From: Methanomicrobiales archaeon
Lineage (GTDB): Archaea; Halobacteriota; Methanomicrobia; Methanomicrobiales; Methanospirillaceae
DNA length: 5,840 nucleotides
NCBI GenBank assembly: GCA_012520015.1
Contig: JAAYPD010000011.1
Coordinates: forward strand, 1 to 5,840
Direction of reading: 5' to 3'
Shown here piece after piece: positions 1 to 5,122 of the stretch (positions are counted from its first letter, which is position 1; every line of letters begins with the position of its first letter). The notes beneath the pieces are model-generated. The model had not been told where the DNA came from, made no database searches, and worked only from the letters and a program-made list of their open reading frames with translations. The translations under genes were made by a program, and so were the position numbers.

Positions 1-1040
1 AGTGCAGAAGAGGAGTCGATCACTTCTTTTAATGCCTGTGACTCTCCAGGTCCGCTGAAAGAACATGAAATAATCGGAATTCCTTTCTGGGTTGCGTATA
101 ATATCGCAGATATTGCGTCTGATGTATATCCGTTACCCTTTGAATCAAGGAATTTTAAAGTCATGATCTTCAGGTTCCAGCCAACCCCGGCGGTCCCTAT
201 CCCATTATTTCCAATCGCTGCAAGAGTTCCGGCGCAATGTGTTCCATGACCATTATCATCCATCGGATCATTATTCTTTGAAACAAAGTTCCAGCCTCGT
301 ATATCATCTATATATCCATTTCCGTCATCATCAGCCCCGTTTAAATATTCTCCGGAGTTTTTCCAGATATTAGCAGCAAGGTCCGGATGATTGTAATCGA
401 CCCCGGTATCAATCAGAGCTATTGTAACCGTTGAAGATCCTGTCGTTGCCCCCCAGGCAGTCTTTGCACTTATATCCGCCCCGGGCTTTCCATAAAACGG
501 AGCCTGCCCTGTATTTTCAAGCCCCCATTGCAGGGAAAAGCCAGGATCGTCAGGCCATCCGGATGCCGTGGAGTAAGAAGCCTGACCAGGACCAGATGAT
601 GCCGACTTCTCAACTGGACTCAGGGATATCTTGTAATCCGGTTCCACGTACAAAACATCAGGATTATTCTCATAAACCTTCATTGCATTCTTTAATGAAG
701 TATCAGTCACATGGACTACCTGCATTCCCATAGCCCCGCTGGTACTTAGATCATGAACTACCCTGGAGCCTGCTTCTCTGTTTGCCATCGCCTGGACAGA
801 CATCATTCCAGTCTTACTCCTGAGTGATTCTGGCTTGTACCGGACTATAAGTCTGTCAGAAGCATAATCTTCAGTCACCTGTGCAATATTCTGAAAGTAA
901 GTAACCTTGTTCTCCTGTGCCGTTGGATTATCCCTGAACCAGTTATCAAAAGACCATCCTGATACTGATGGGATCCAAAGAGCAATAAGGAGGAAAAATC
1001 CTATTACGGCAAAAAGACATAACTTTTTTGAAACTTTCAT
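1..1040 (-). CDS. Subtilisin-like (S8) secreted serine protease, C-terminal part beyond the window
   Basis: An open frame of 346 codons runs from ATG at 1040 off the left edge. Residues 5-28 form a signal peptide (KK followed by a hydrophobic core), so the protein is exported. Residues about 60-140 resemble the I9/fervidolysin-type propeptide, ending in the typical DVLYVEPDY. The mature start looks like DDPGFSLQWGLENTGQ. The catalytic domain follows: Asp211 in ALIDTGVDYNHPDL and His265 in DDNGHGTHCAGT. An acidic DDDGNGYIDD loop (237-246) is a likely calcium site, as in many thermitase-like subtilases. The substrate-binding strand is IISCSFSG (323-330). The oxyanion Asn and catalytic Ser should lie just past the left edge, so activity cannot be confirmed here. 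The start is supported by GGGGAG 5 nt upstream. Expected role: cleavage of extracellular or envelope proteins. The family assignment is firm; substrate and any C-terminal domains are unknown. Confidence 0.93.
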   Translation of the reverse strand, partial: MKVSKKLCLFAVIGFFLLIALWIPSVSGWSFDNWFRDNPTAQENKVTYFQNIAQVTEDYASDRLIVRYKPESLRSKTGMMSVQAMANREAGSRVVHDLSTSGAMGMQVVHVTDTSLKNAMKVYENNPDVLYVEPDYKISLSPVEKSASSGPGQASYSTASGWPDDPGFSLQWGLENTGQAPFYGKPGADISAKTAWGATTGSSTVTIALIDTGVDYNHPDLAANIWKNSGEYLNGADDDGNGYIDDIRGWNFVSKNNDPMDDNGHGTHCAGTLAAIGNNGIGTAGVGWNLKIMTLKFLDSKGNGYTSDAISAILYATQKGIPIISCSFSGPGESQALKEVIDSSSA

Positions 1041-1045
1041 GGATA

Positions 1046-1051
1046 CTCCCC
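1046..1051 (-). promoter_or_regulatory. Shine-Dalgarno site of the S8 protease gene
   Basis: The minus strand reads GGGGAG, then TATCC, then ATG at 1040. This is a good match to the purine-rich site with 5-nt spacing and fixes the protease start. It lies in the loop of the larger inverted repeat at 1030-1097. Confidence 0.7.
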
Positions 1052-1063
1052 ATTTTTATGAAT

Positions 1064-1077
1064 ACCAGATATCTGGT
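1064..1077. repeat. Perfect 14-bp palindrome in the divergent gap
   Basis: ACCAGATATCTGGT equals its own reverse complement. It lies 23 bp upstream of the protease start and 65 bp upstream of the META-domain gene. Its size and symmetry suit a dimeric regulator. As RNA it would form a 5-bp stem with an ATAT loop. No regulator gene is visible in the window. Confidence 0.55.
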
Positions 1078-1087
1078 CTGCCTGACC

Positions 1088-1102
1088 ATGAAGTTTCTTC
1101 AT
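1088..1102. repeat. Inverted repeat ATGAAG-TTT-CTTCAT
   Basis: Perfect 6-bp arms (1088-1093 and 1097-1102) are separated by three bases, in the middle of the protease/META divergent gap. The left arm is also part of the longer repeat that can pair with the protease start, so the two pairings would be mutually exclusive. Beside it, ATAATAAG (1101-1108) is the best TATA-like stretch for the plus-strand META gene and, read backwards, for the protease gene. Confidence 0.4.
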
Positions 1103-1142
1103 AATAAGAAGATTTTTCCAGGATAAATGTTCATTAGTTAAT

Positions 1143-1625
1143 ATGAAGCTGGTTTTTCCTGGAATAATTATCATAATGCTGGCTGTAATCGCCGGCTGTG
1201 TAGCGCAGGATGAAAGGACCTCCCCTGATGAAGTGATAAATACGACATCTGTCCCCGTCCTTTATGGGGACTGGATGCTTAAAGAGATTTCAGACATGAA
1301 TAACACACCTCTGATCTCCCTGGAAGACGCTAAAGTTACAGTAAATTTTTCAGAGACTTATGAATTATCAGGAGATTCCGGGTGTAACAGGTATTTTGGA
1401 ACCTACAACCTTTCCGGCGAAAATCCTGCTTATGGATCTCCAATCTTTATCTCCCCGCTCGGTTCAACTATGATGTTCTGCCAGGATACAATGGATATTG
1501 AAAATTTGTTCCTGCAACTCCTGCAGTCGGTCAGATCTTATACCATAGATGACCAGTCACTATATCTTCAGGACGAGGAAGGCAATCTTCTCCTTTTCAA
1601 CAGAATCGTGGATGGTGAAAAATAA
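1143..1625 (+). CDS. META-domain (HslJ-like) lipoprotein
   Basis: The 160-residue protein has a short hydrophobic N-terminus ending in the lipobox-like IAGC, with Cys19 as the probable lipidated residue, so it is likely anchored outside the membrane. After a linker of about 20 polar residues, 40-155 form one META (DUF306/HslJ) domain. It starts at LYGDWMLKEI and carries the signature GCNRYFGTY (80-88), a TMMFC segment (109-113), a helix ENLFLQLLQSV and a final hairpin LYLQDEEGNLLLF. Cys81 and Cys113 are at the usual positions and might form a disulphide. The biochemical role of META domains is poorly defined; E. coli HslJ is heat-induced and linked to novobiocin tolerance. No strong ribosome-binding site precedes the ATG (AGGAT lies 18 nt upstream), and no other in-frame start exists nearby. 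The gene is divergent from the S8 protease and shares its control region. Confidence 0.85.
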   Translation: MKLVFPGIIIIMLAVIAGCVAQDERTSPDEVINTTSVPVLYGDWMLKEISDMNNTPLISLEDAKVTVNFSETYELSGDSGCNRYFGTYNLSGENPAYGSPIFISPLGSTMMFCQDTMDIENLFLQLLQSVRSYTIDDQSLYLQDEEGNLLLFNRIVDGEK

Positions 1626-1645
1626 TTAATAATTTTTTGATTATT
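1618..1645. terminator. Bidirectional oligo-T terminator between convergent genes
   Basis: The META gene and the CMD-like gene converge with 15 bp between stop codons. The plus strand has T6 at 1633-1638; the minus strand has T5 opposite AAAAA at 1618-1622. A weak AT-only inverted repeat AATAAT (1628-1633) / ATTATT (1640-1645) spans the junction. Oligo-T tracts are the known archaeal termination signal, so both transcripts can end here. Confidence 0.55.
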
Positions 1646-2033
1646 CGGGATCCGGCAATAGTCTTAAGGCGGATGCAAGGATTTTTGTCTTACCCATCAT
1701 GGCAGCGATCATGATTGTATCAAGTATCTCATCTCTTGTGACTCCTTCATTTAATGCAGCCTTAATATGAACTTTAAGACAACTCTCTGCCCCTGCTCCG
1801 GCTGCAGCAGCAATGGCAATCAGTTCAGCGGTTTTTGGTGAAAGAGTCTTTGGCCTGCCGATATTGTAGTCCGCCAGGGTGGCAAGCATGACGATTTCCG
1901 GTCTTTCTTTAAGTGAATTGAAAATAAATGGCATTACCCCGAGCATTTTCTCAATGTCGGCCATGATGTCTTCGTTGATCTCTTTACTATGAGATAAAAA
2001 TTCATTTACTATCTGCTGGTTCTTCTCCTGCAT
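1641..2033 (-). CDS. Carboxymuconolactone decarboxylase / AhpD-like protein lacking the first CxxC cysteine
   Basis: The 130-residue, mostly helical protein matches the CMD/AhpD family in size and pattern. Residues 68-124 form the core helices, with ELIAIAAAAGAGAESCLKVH followed by IKAALNEGVTRDEILDTIMIAAMM. In AhpD peroxidase-reductases the active site is Glu, CxxC and His. Here Glu70, Cys85 and His89 keep the AhpD spacing (15 and 4 residues), but the first cysteine of CxxC is Ala82, so a classic disulphide relay is impossible. A decarboxylase, a one-cysteine redox or a structural role remains open. An N-terminal helical extension (1-40) includes a GVMPFIFNSLKERPEI segment seen in this subgroup. 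The start at ATG 2033 has no Shine-Dalgarno site; the transcript may be nearly leaderless. The gene stands alone and converges on the META gene. Confidence 0.85.
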   Translation of the reverse strand: MQEKNQQIVNEFLSHSKEINEDIMADIEKMLGVMPFIFNSLKERPEIVMLATLADYNIGRPKTLSPKTAELIAIAAAAGAGAESCLKVHIKAALNEGVTRDEILDTIMIAAMMGKTKILASALRLLPDPE

Positions 2034-2068
2034 ACTAACAGGTTAGAGAAGGTAAAATAAATACATAG

Positions 2069-2078
2069 TATTTTTAAG
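2069..2078 (-). promoter_or_regulatory. Candidate TATA box of the CMD/AhpD-like gene
   Basis: The minus strand reads CTTAAAAATA, a good archaeal TATA-like stretch. A start about 25 nt downstream would fall near 2046, leaving a leader of roughly 12 nt, which fits the lack of a ribosome-binding site. The small inverted repeat CTAAC-AG-GTTAG (2035-2046) lies at that predicted start. Prediction only. Confidence 0.35.
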
Positions 2079-2092
2079 ATAAAACAGTCAGG

Positions 2093-2131
2093 CAATTTCC
2101 CGGATGAGGGAAAATTGATAATTATTTTTTT
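2093..2131 (+). terminator. Hairpin plus T7, terminator-like on the plus strand
   Basis: CAATTTCCC (2093-2101) and GGGAAAATTG (2108-2117) pair over 9 bp with one bulged A around a GGATGA loop. T7 follows at 2125-2131, after a 7-nt A/T spacer. It is oriented to stop plus-strand transcription, although no plus-strand gene lies directly upstream. In the minus sense it is upstream of the CMD promoter. Confidence 0.4.
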
Positions 2132-2132
2132 C

Positions 2133-2204
2133 CCCACCCATCTGTACCTGACAAAAAGATGTTTTTTTTTTGATACAGTAAAAGTGTTATTCGTATTGGG
2201 TGGG
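2133..2204. repeat. Long-range inverted repeat CCCACCCA / TGGGTGGG
   Basis: Perfect 8-bp G/C-rich arms (2133-2140, 2197-2204) enclose 56 bp in an otherwise AT-rich gap. A further inner pair, CTGTA (2142-2146) with TACAG (2174-2178), is nested inside, so a branched RNA fold is possible on either strand. Confidence 0.4.
2139..2171 (+). terminator. Short hairpin directly followed by T10, terminator-like on the plus strand
   Basis: CATCT (2139-2143) pairs with AGATG (2157-2161), and ten T residues follow at once (2162-2171). The stem is only 5 bp, but a T10 run alone is a strong archaeal stop signal. It is the second such structure in a row on the plus strand. Confidence 0.4.
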
Positions 2205-2287
2205 TTTGTCATTATAAAAGCAACAGGTGAAGTTGTTAACGAATAACAAATTAATCACATTATCATGTCACAGCCTCAGTGAACATT

Positions 2288-2330
2288 AAAAAAACATGTT
2301 ACGAGAAAGATCTCAATAAATTCAGATCTT
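2288..2330 (-). terminator. Terminator of the M42 peptidase operon
   Basis: On the minus strand AAGATCT (2330-2324) and AGATCTT (2313-2307) form a 7-bp stem with a 10-nt loop that overlaps the peptidase stop codon (TGA, 2324-2322). T7 follows 12 nt after the stem, opposite A7 at 2288-2294. Good position for the end of the minus-strand operon. Confidence 0.6.
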
Positions 2331-3359
2331 CGGTTTCCTTTTTAATGCCTCGACCAGAAGGTCTATGGTTGACTCAACATCTTTTAAATCGACCACTTCG
2401 ACAGGCGAATGAATGTACCTTGAAGGGACAGACAATGGGATGCTTGGAATTCCATCGCGAACAAGATTAATAATTGACGCATCGGTATTTCCTCCATCTC
2501 CTACCTCAAGCTGGTACGGAATCTTCGCCTTTTCTCCGGCTGTCCTTAGCCATGAAACAAGTCGGGCGTCAGACAAAAGCCCCCTTCCTGATGCACTTGC
2601 CAGTACAAGCACAGGCCCTTTTCCCATCTCAACCGAAGCTTCCTTTTTTGTTACTCCCGGATGATCTCCCGGGATCGTTACATCAGTGGCAATGGCAATG
2701 TCCGGGTGCAATGCATAAGCACTGACCTTGGCACCTTTAAGACCCACCTCCTCCTGGACGGTGAAAACTCCATAGATCGTCATGGAAGTCTTCATCCTCT
2801 TCAGCGTCTCAATCAGGACAAGGACTCCTACACGGTTGTCAAGTGCTTTTCCGGTAACCCGGTTATTTGCCAGGGCAACCAGTTCCTGTTCGATAGTAAC
2901 CGGGGTCCCTATCTCAATTCCAAGACCTGCAACCTCTTCTGCTGTTGTCGCCCCCACATCGATGAAGAGGTCCTCCATCTTAATCTCTTTCTTTCGATCC
3001 TCAGGGGTCATGACATGGGGCGGTTTTGATCCTATTACACCAGGAACAGGGCCTTTAGTCCCATGGAGAACTACGCGCTGGGTATGAAGGGTCGGGTTGA
3101 ACCATCCGCCGATACCAACGAACTTGATGAAACCTTTCTCATCGATATACTGGACCATGAGCCCTATCTCATCCATGTGGGATGCAATCATGACCGAAAG
3201 ACCAGTGCCTTTTTTTACCGCGATAAGATTTCCAAGCCTGTCTTCTGAAAATTCATCTACATGCCCTTCCAGCTCTTTTCTGATAATAGTCTTGATATTT
3301 CCTTCAAATCCTGAAAGTCCATGTGCATCAGAGAGCTTTTTTAAAAGATCATATACCAT
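2322..3359 (-). CDS. M42 family (TET-type) metallo-aminopeptidase
   Basis: The 345-residue cytosolic protein has the full length and all catalytic residues of the M42 family. These archaeal enzymes build dodecameric tetrahedra that trim short peptides from the N-terminus. By comparison with the Pyrococcus enzymes the two-metal ligands are His61 (ASHMDEIG, with Asp63 supporting), Asp174 (GKALDNRVG), Glu204 and the general base Glu203 (TVQEEVG), Asp226 (ATDV) and His317 (RYIHSPVE). The insert of roughly 80-160 corresponds to the dimerisation domain. The GDGGNTDAS segment (287-295) is also typical. Residue preference (Glu/Asp, Leu or Lys type) cannot be read from the sequence; similar proteins are often labelled endoglucanase by mistake. 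The start has GAGGT 6 nt upstream, inside the end of the aminotransferase gene 2 nt away, so the two are co-transcribed. A terminator overlaps its stop. Confidence 0.95.
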   Translation of the reverse strand: MVYDLLKKLSDAHGLSGFEGNIKTIIRKELEGHVDEFSEDRLGNLIAVKKGTGLSVMIASHMDEIGLMVQYIDEKGFIKFVGIGGWFNPTLHTQRVVLHGTKGPVPGVIGSKPPHVMTPEDRKKEIKMEDLFIDVGATTAEEVAGLGIEIGTPVTIEQELVALANNRVTGKALDNRVGVLVLIETLKRMKTSMTIYGVFTVQEEVGLKGAKVSAYALHPDIAIATDVTIPGDHPGVTKKEASVEMGKGPVLVLASASGRGLLSDARLVSWLRTAGEKAKIPYQLEVGDGGNTDASIINLVRDGIPSIPLSVPSRYIHSPVEVVDLKDVESTIDLLVEALKRKPKI

Positions 3360-3361
3360 TT

Positions 3362-4465
3362 TTAAACCTCAAAAACCGGTCTCATCCGTTCGATTGCAGC
3401 ATTAATATTTTCCCGTGATGTGGCATAACTGAATCGTGCATATTCTGCTCCTGATGGTCCGAACGCATCACCCGGAACGACAATAACGCCGGCATCCATA
3501 ACTTCCTGCATCTTCTCCCTGCCAAGCGGGACAAAAGCGTAAAAAGCGCCCTGTGGCACCGGAAACTCTATGCCAAGATCGTGTAAACCAAAGACCAGTA
3601 TGTCCCGGCGTGCCCTGTATTCATCCCTCATCATCTTTACACAGGACTGATCCCCTGTATAAGCTGCAACCCCTGCATACTGGCTGATTGAGGTTGCACA
3701 GGTCTGGCAGTACTGGTGAACCTTCAGGCACTGTTCCATGTATTCAGTAGGGCCTGCAATAAAGCCAAGCCGCCATCCGGTCATTGCATAGGTTTTGCTT
3801 GCTGCATTAACAGTAATTACATCCTCACCAAATGTTGCGGCGCTTGCATGAACGGCATCATAGATGATATGCTCATAAACTTCGTCTGAAAGGATAGTAA
3901 CCCCTGCATCCATGGCGGCCTCGGTTATCGAACGGATGGTCTCCCTGGATTCAACTGCGCCGGTGGGGTTATTTGGTGAGTTTAGAATGAGAAGCCTTGC
4001 TCCGTCCATCTTTTCATAAAGCATCTCCTCATTAATGTGAAGATCATCTTTCAGTGATACAAAGTCCGGTCTTCCTCCTGCAAGCCTTATGCAGGCCTCA
4101 TAAGAGACAAAACCAGGGTCAGTAAGAAGGACCCTGTCGCCATCATCCACAAGGCTTTGTATGGCGATAAAGAGCGCCTCCCCGGCTCCTGCAGTAACGA
4201 TGATCTGATCTGGAGAGTAGCTCAGGTGATTTTCATTCTTAAACTTTTCAGACAAGGCCTCCCTGAGCTCTGGCAGACCGGCATTGAAAGTATAACCTGT
4301 ATTTCCATCCCTGACAGCCTGTATTGCTGCATCCCTGATATGGTCAGGAGTTACAAAATCCGGTTGTCCAAGGGCCATGTTTATAGAATCAGGTTTTGCT
4401 GCCTGGAAAAATTTCCTGATCCCGGACATCTCGATTGCTCGTGCACGTGCTGATATCTTTTTCAT
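3362..4465 (-). CDS. Class I PLP-dependent aminotransferase (aspartate aminotransferase-like)
   Basis: This is a fold-type I aminotransferase of 367 residues from ATG 4465, or 370 from GTG 4474. In the 367 numbering the cofactor residues are all visible: the phosphate-binding AGAGEA (92-97), Asn166 in SPNNPTG, Asp194 and Tyr197 in SDEVY, the Schiff-base Lys224 in NAASKTYAMTGWRLGF with Arg232, and the carboxylate-binding Arg344 in ARFSYA. It should move amino groups between an amino acid and 2-oxoglutarate in the cytosol. Archaeal paralogues handle aspartate, alanine or aromatic substrates, and the sequence does not decide between them. I prefer ATG 4465 because GTGATC, complementary to the 3' end of 16S rRNA, lies just before it. 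GTG 4474 would overlap the hexuloisomerase stop by 4 nt. It is central in a tight operon, with the M42 gene 2 nt downstream. Confidence 0.93.
   Translation of the reverse strand: MKKISARARAIEMSGIRKFFQAAKPDSINMALGQPDFVTPDHIRDAAIQAVRDGNTGYTFNAGLPELREALSEKFKNENHLSYSPDQIIVTAGAGEALFIAIQSLVDDGDRVLLTDPGFVSYEACIRLAGGRPDFVSLKDDLHINEEMLYEKMDGARLLILNSPNNPTGAVESRETIRSITEAAMDAGVTILSDEVYEHIIYDAVHASAATFGEDVITVNAASKTYAMTGWRLGFIAGPTEYMEQCLKVHQYCQTCATSISQYAGVAAYTGDQSCVKMMRDEYRARRDILVFGLHDLGIEFPVPQGAFYAFVPLGREKMQEVMDAGVIVVPGDAFGPSGAEYARFSYATSRENINAAIERMRPVFEV
3366..3370 (-). promoter_or_regulatory. Shine-Dalgarno site of the M42 gene inside the upstream gene
   Basis: GAGGT on the minus strand covers the last two sense codons of the aminotransferase and is 6 nt from the M42 ATG. 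It supports coupled translation and fixes the peptidase start. Confidence 0.65.
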
Positions 4466-4468
4466 GAA

Positions 4469-4474
4469 GATCAC
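4469..4474 (-). promoter_or_regulatory. Unusual ribosome-binding site overlapping a stop codon
   Basis: GTGATC on the minus strand matches the second half of the full anti-SD complement GGAGGTGATC. With this alignment a 3-nt gap to ATG 4465 gives normal positioning. It spans the TGA of the hexuloisomerase, so a terminating ribosome could restart here. The same GTG is the alternative start, so this site decides between the two. Confidence 0.45.
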
Positions 4475-5070
4475 TCGATATTTGCGTGCCGGTCCTTAAG
4501 AGCTGACTCATCGGTCTTTGTAATCTCCATCAGTCGCGAGATGACTGCGTCACAAAATGTCATAGCCGCCGTTTCAAACAAAGTTCCAAGCGGGGCAAAT
4601 GAACGGTGCTCTCCAAGCATCTGCCTTGTGTCGTACTCCATGCTCTCATCAGGAATGCTGTCACGGACACTTTCAATTATTACAAGCGTGTCTGCTATCT
4701 TTCCGATTGGAGATTCGGAGTTAGAAGTAATCAGGGAGATTCTTCCCCCTATCTCCTTTGCAGTCTGCACGATCTCCATGATGGTTCTTGTCTTTCCAGA
4801 TCCTGACAGGACAACAATCAGGTCTCCTCTTTGCAATGCCGGTGTAATAGTCTCGCCGACGACATAACTGATCATACCAAGGTGCATCAGCCGCATGGCA
4901 AATGCCTTTGCAACAAGTCCGGATCTCCCTGCCCCCATGACATAGATCCGTCTGGCATTAAGGAGCTCCTGGATAAAATGAGATACTTCTTCGTCAGAAA
5001 TATGATCAGCGATAGAATTTATCCGCGTTGCCATCAGCTGCATCATGTTCTGGACACTATGCTTGTTCAT
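4471..5070 (-). CDS. hxlB: 6-phospho-3-hexuloisomerase (SIS domain)
   Basis: The 199-residue protein is a single SIS domain of the length usual for 6-phospho-3-hexuloisomerase. The enzyme interconverts D-arabino-hex-3-ulose 6-phosphate and fructose 6-phosphate in the cytosol. In archaea lacking the oxidative pentose phosphate route, this step feeds ribulose 5-phosphate synthesis together with hexulose-phosphate synthase, often fused to Fae. Recognisable segments are RIYVMGAGRSGLVAKAFAMRL (41-61), VGETITPAL (71-79), the sugar-phosphate loop VLSGSGKT (87-94), SLITSNSESPIGKIAD (112-127) and the C-terminal SFAPLGTLFE (157-166), all typical of this subfamily rather than of other SIS isomerases. 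No synthase partner is in the window. ATG 5070 is the only upstream start before an in-frame stop. It has no well-spaced ribosome-binding site, and Met9, Met10 or Met13 are less likely alternatives. It is followed by the aminotransferase, probably coupled. Confidence 0.93.
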   Translation of the reverse strand: MNKHSVQNMMQLMATRINSIADHISDEEVSHFIQELLNARRIYVMGAGRSGLVAKAFAMRLMHLGMISYVVGETITPALQRGDLIVVLSGSGKTRTIMEIVQTAKEIGGRISLITSNSESPIGKIADTLVIIESVRDSIPDESMEYDTRQMLGEHRSFAPLGTLFETAAMTFCDAVISRLMEITKTDESALKDRHANIE

Positions 5071-5090
5071 ACCTGTGTATACATTCAGGT
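5071..5090. repeat. 20-bp imperfect palindrome next to the hexuloisomerase start
   Basis: On the plus strand ACCTG (5071-5075) and CAGGT (5086-5090) are perfect arms around a near-symmetric TGTATACATT centre. The repeat touches the start codon (5070-5068). It may be an operator, or in RNA a hairpin whose 3' arm holds the only nearby purine-rich AGGT. A second small stem (ATCCT-CTTC-AGGAT, 5094-5107) sits just upstream in the gene order. Confidence 0.45.
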
Positions 5091-5122
5091 GGAATCCTCT
5101 TCAGGATATCGTGACGGTCTTA

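Larger units (their letters stand above)
1030..1097 (-). promoter_or_regulatory. Candidate leader hairpin pairing over the protease start codon
   Basis: On the minus strand GAAACTTCATGG (1097-1086) is followed 43 nt later by CCATGAAAGTTTC (1042-1030). The two are complementary over 12 pairs with a single bulged A. The downstream arm contains the ATG of the S8 protease. If the transcript starts at or above about 1097, the start codon would be paired, while the GGGGAG site and a second small hairpin (1064-1077) sit in the loop. A weak TATA-like CATTTATCC at 1121-1129 would place the transcript start near 1098. This is inference from base pairing only. Confidence 0.35.
2034..2321. other. Gene-free gap with several inverted repeats and long T/A tracts
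   Basis: This 288-bp stretch between two minus-strand genes carries no convincing gene; short frames in it (for example a 67-codon minus frame overlapping the CMD start) have no family features. It holds the CMD promoter, two plus-strand hairpin/T-tract structures, a distant pair of G/C-rich arms (2133-2140 CCCACCCA and 2197-2204 TGGGTGGG), an inverted repeat TTGTTA-ACGAA-TAACAA (2233-2249) and the minus-strand terminator of the M42 gene. It could hold a small RNA, but no promoter for one is clear. Confidence 0.5.

Noticed and set aside
237..331. DDDGNGYIDD-coding stretch of the protease, considered as a dockerin module
   Set aside because: Dockerins need duplicated loops; here one loop lies within the catalytic domain, where many subtilases have a calcium site.
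431..733. Plus-strand frame of 100 codons inside the S8 protease region
   Set aside because: It lies antisense to the protease propeptide and catalytic domain, has no recognisable domain and a composition typical of a shadow frame.
2009..2212. Minus-strand frame of 67 codons at the CMD gene start
   Set aside because: It overlaps the CMD start in another frame, runs through poly-A/T tracts, has no good ribosome-binding site and no family features.
2034..2321. Possible tRNA, riboswitch or CRISPR in the gap
   Set aside because: No cloverleaf, no CCA-adjacent T-loop pattern, no regularly spaced repeats and no known riboswitch core could be found by eye.
2661..3029. Plus-strand frames opposite the M42 peptidase
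   Set aside because: Several overlapping antisense frames arise from the codon bias of the real gene; none has a plausible start or fold.
3700..3730. Cysteine cluster (CLKVHQYCQTCA) in the aminotransferase, considered as a metal site
   Set aside because: The segment matches the usual KVHQY..CA helix start of this aminotransferase family; the extra Cys residues lack partners for a defined metal site.
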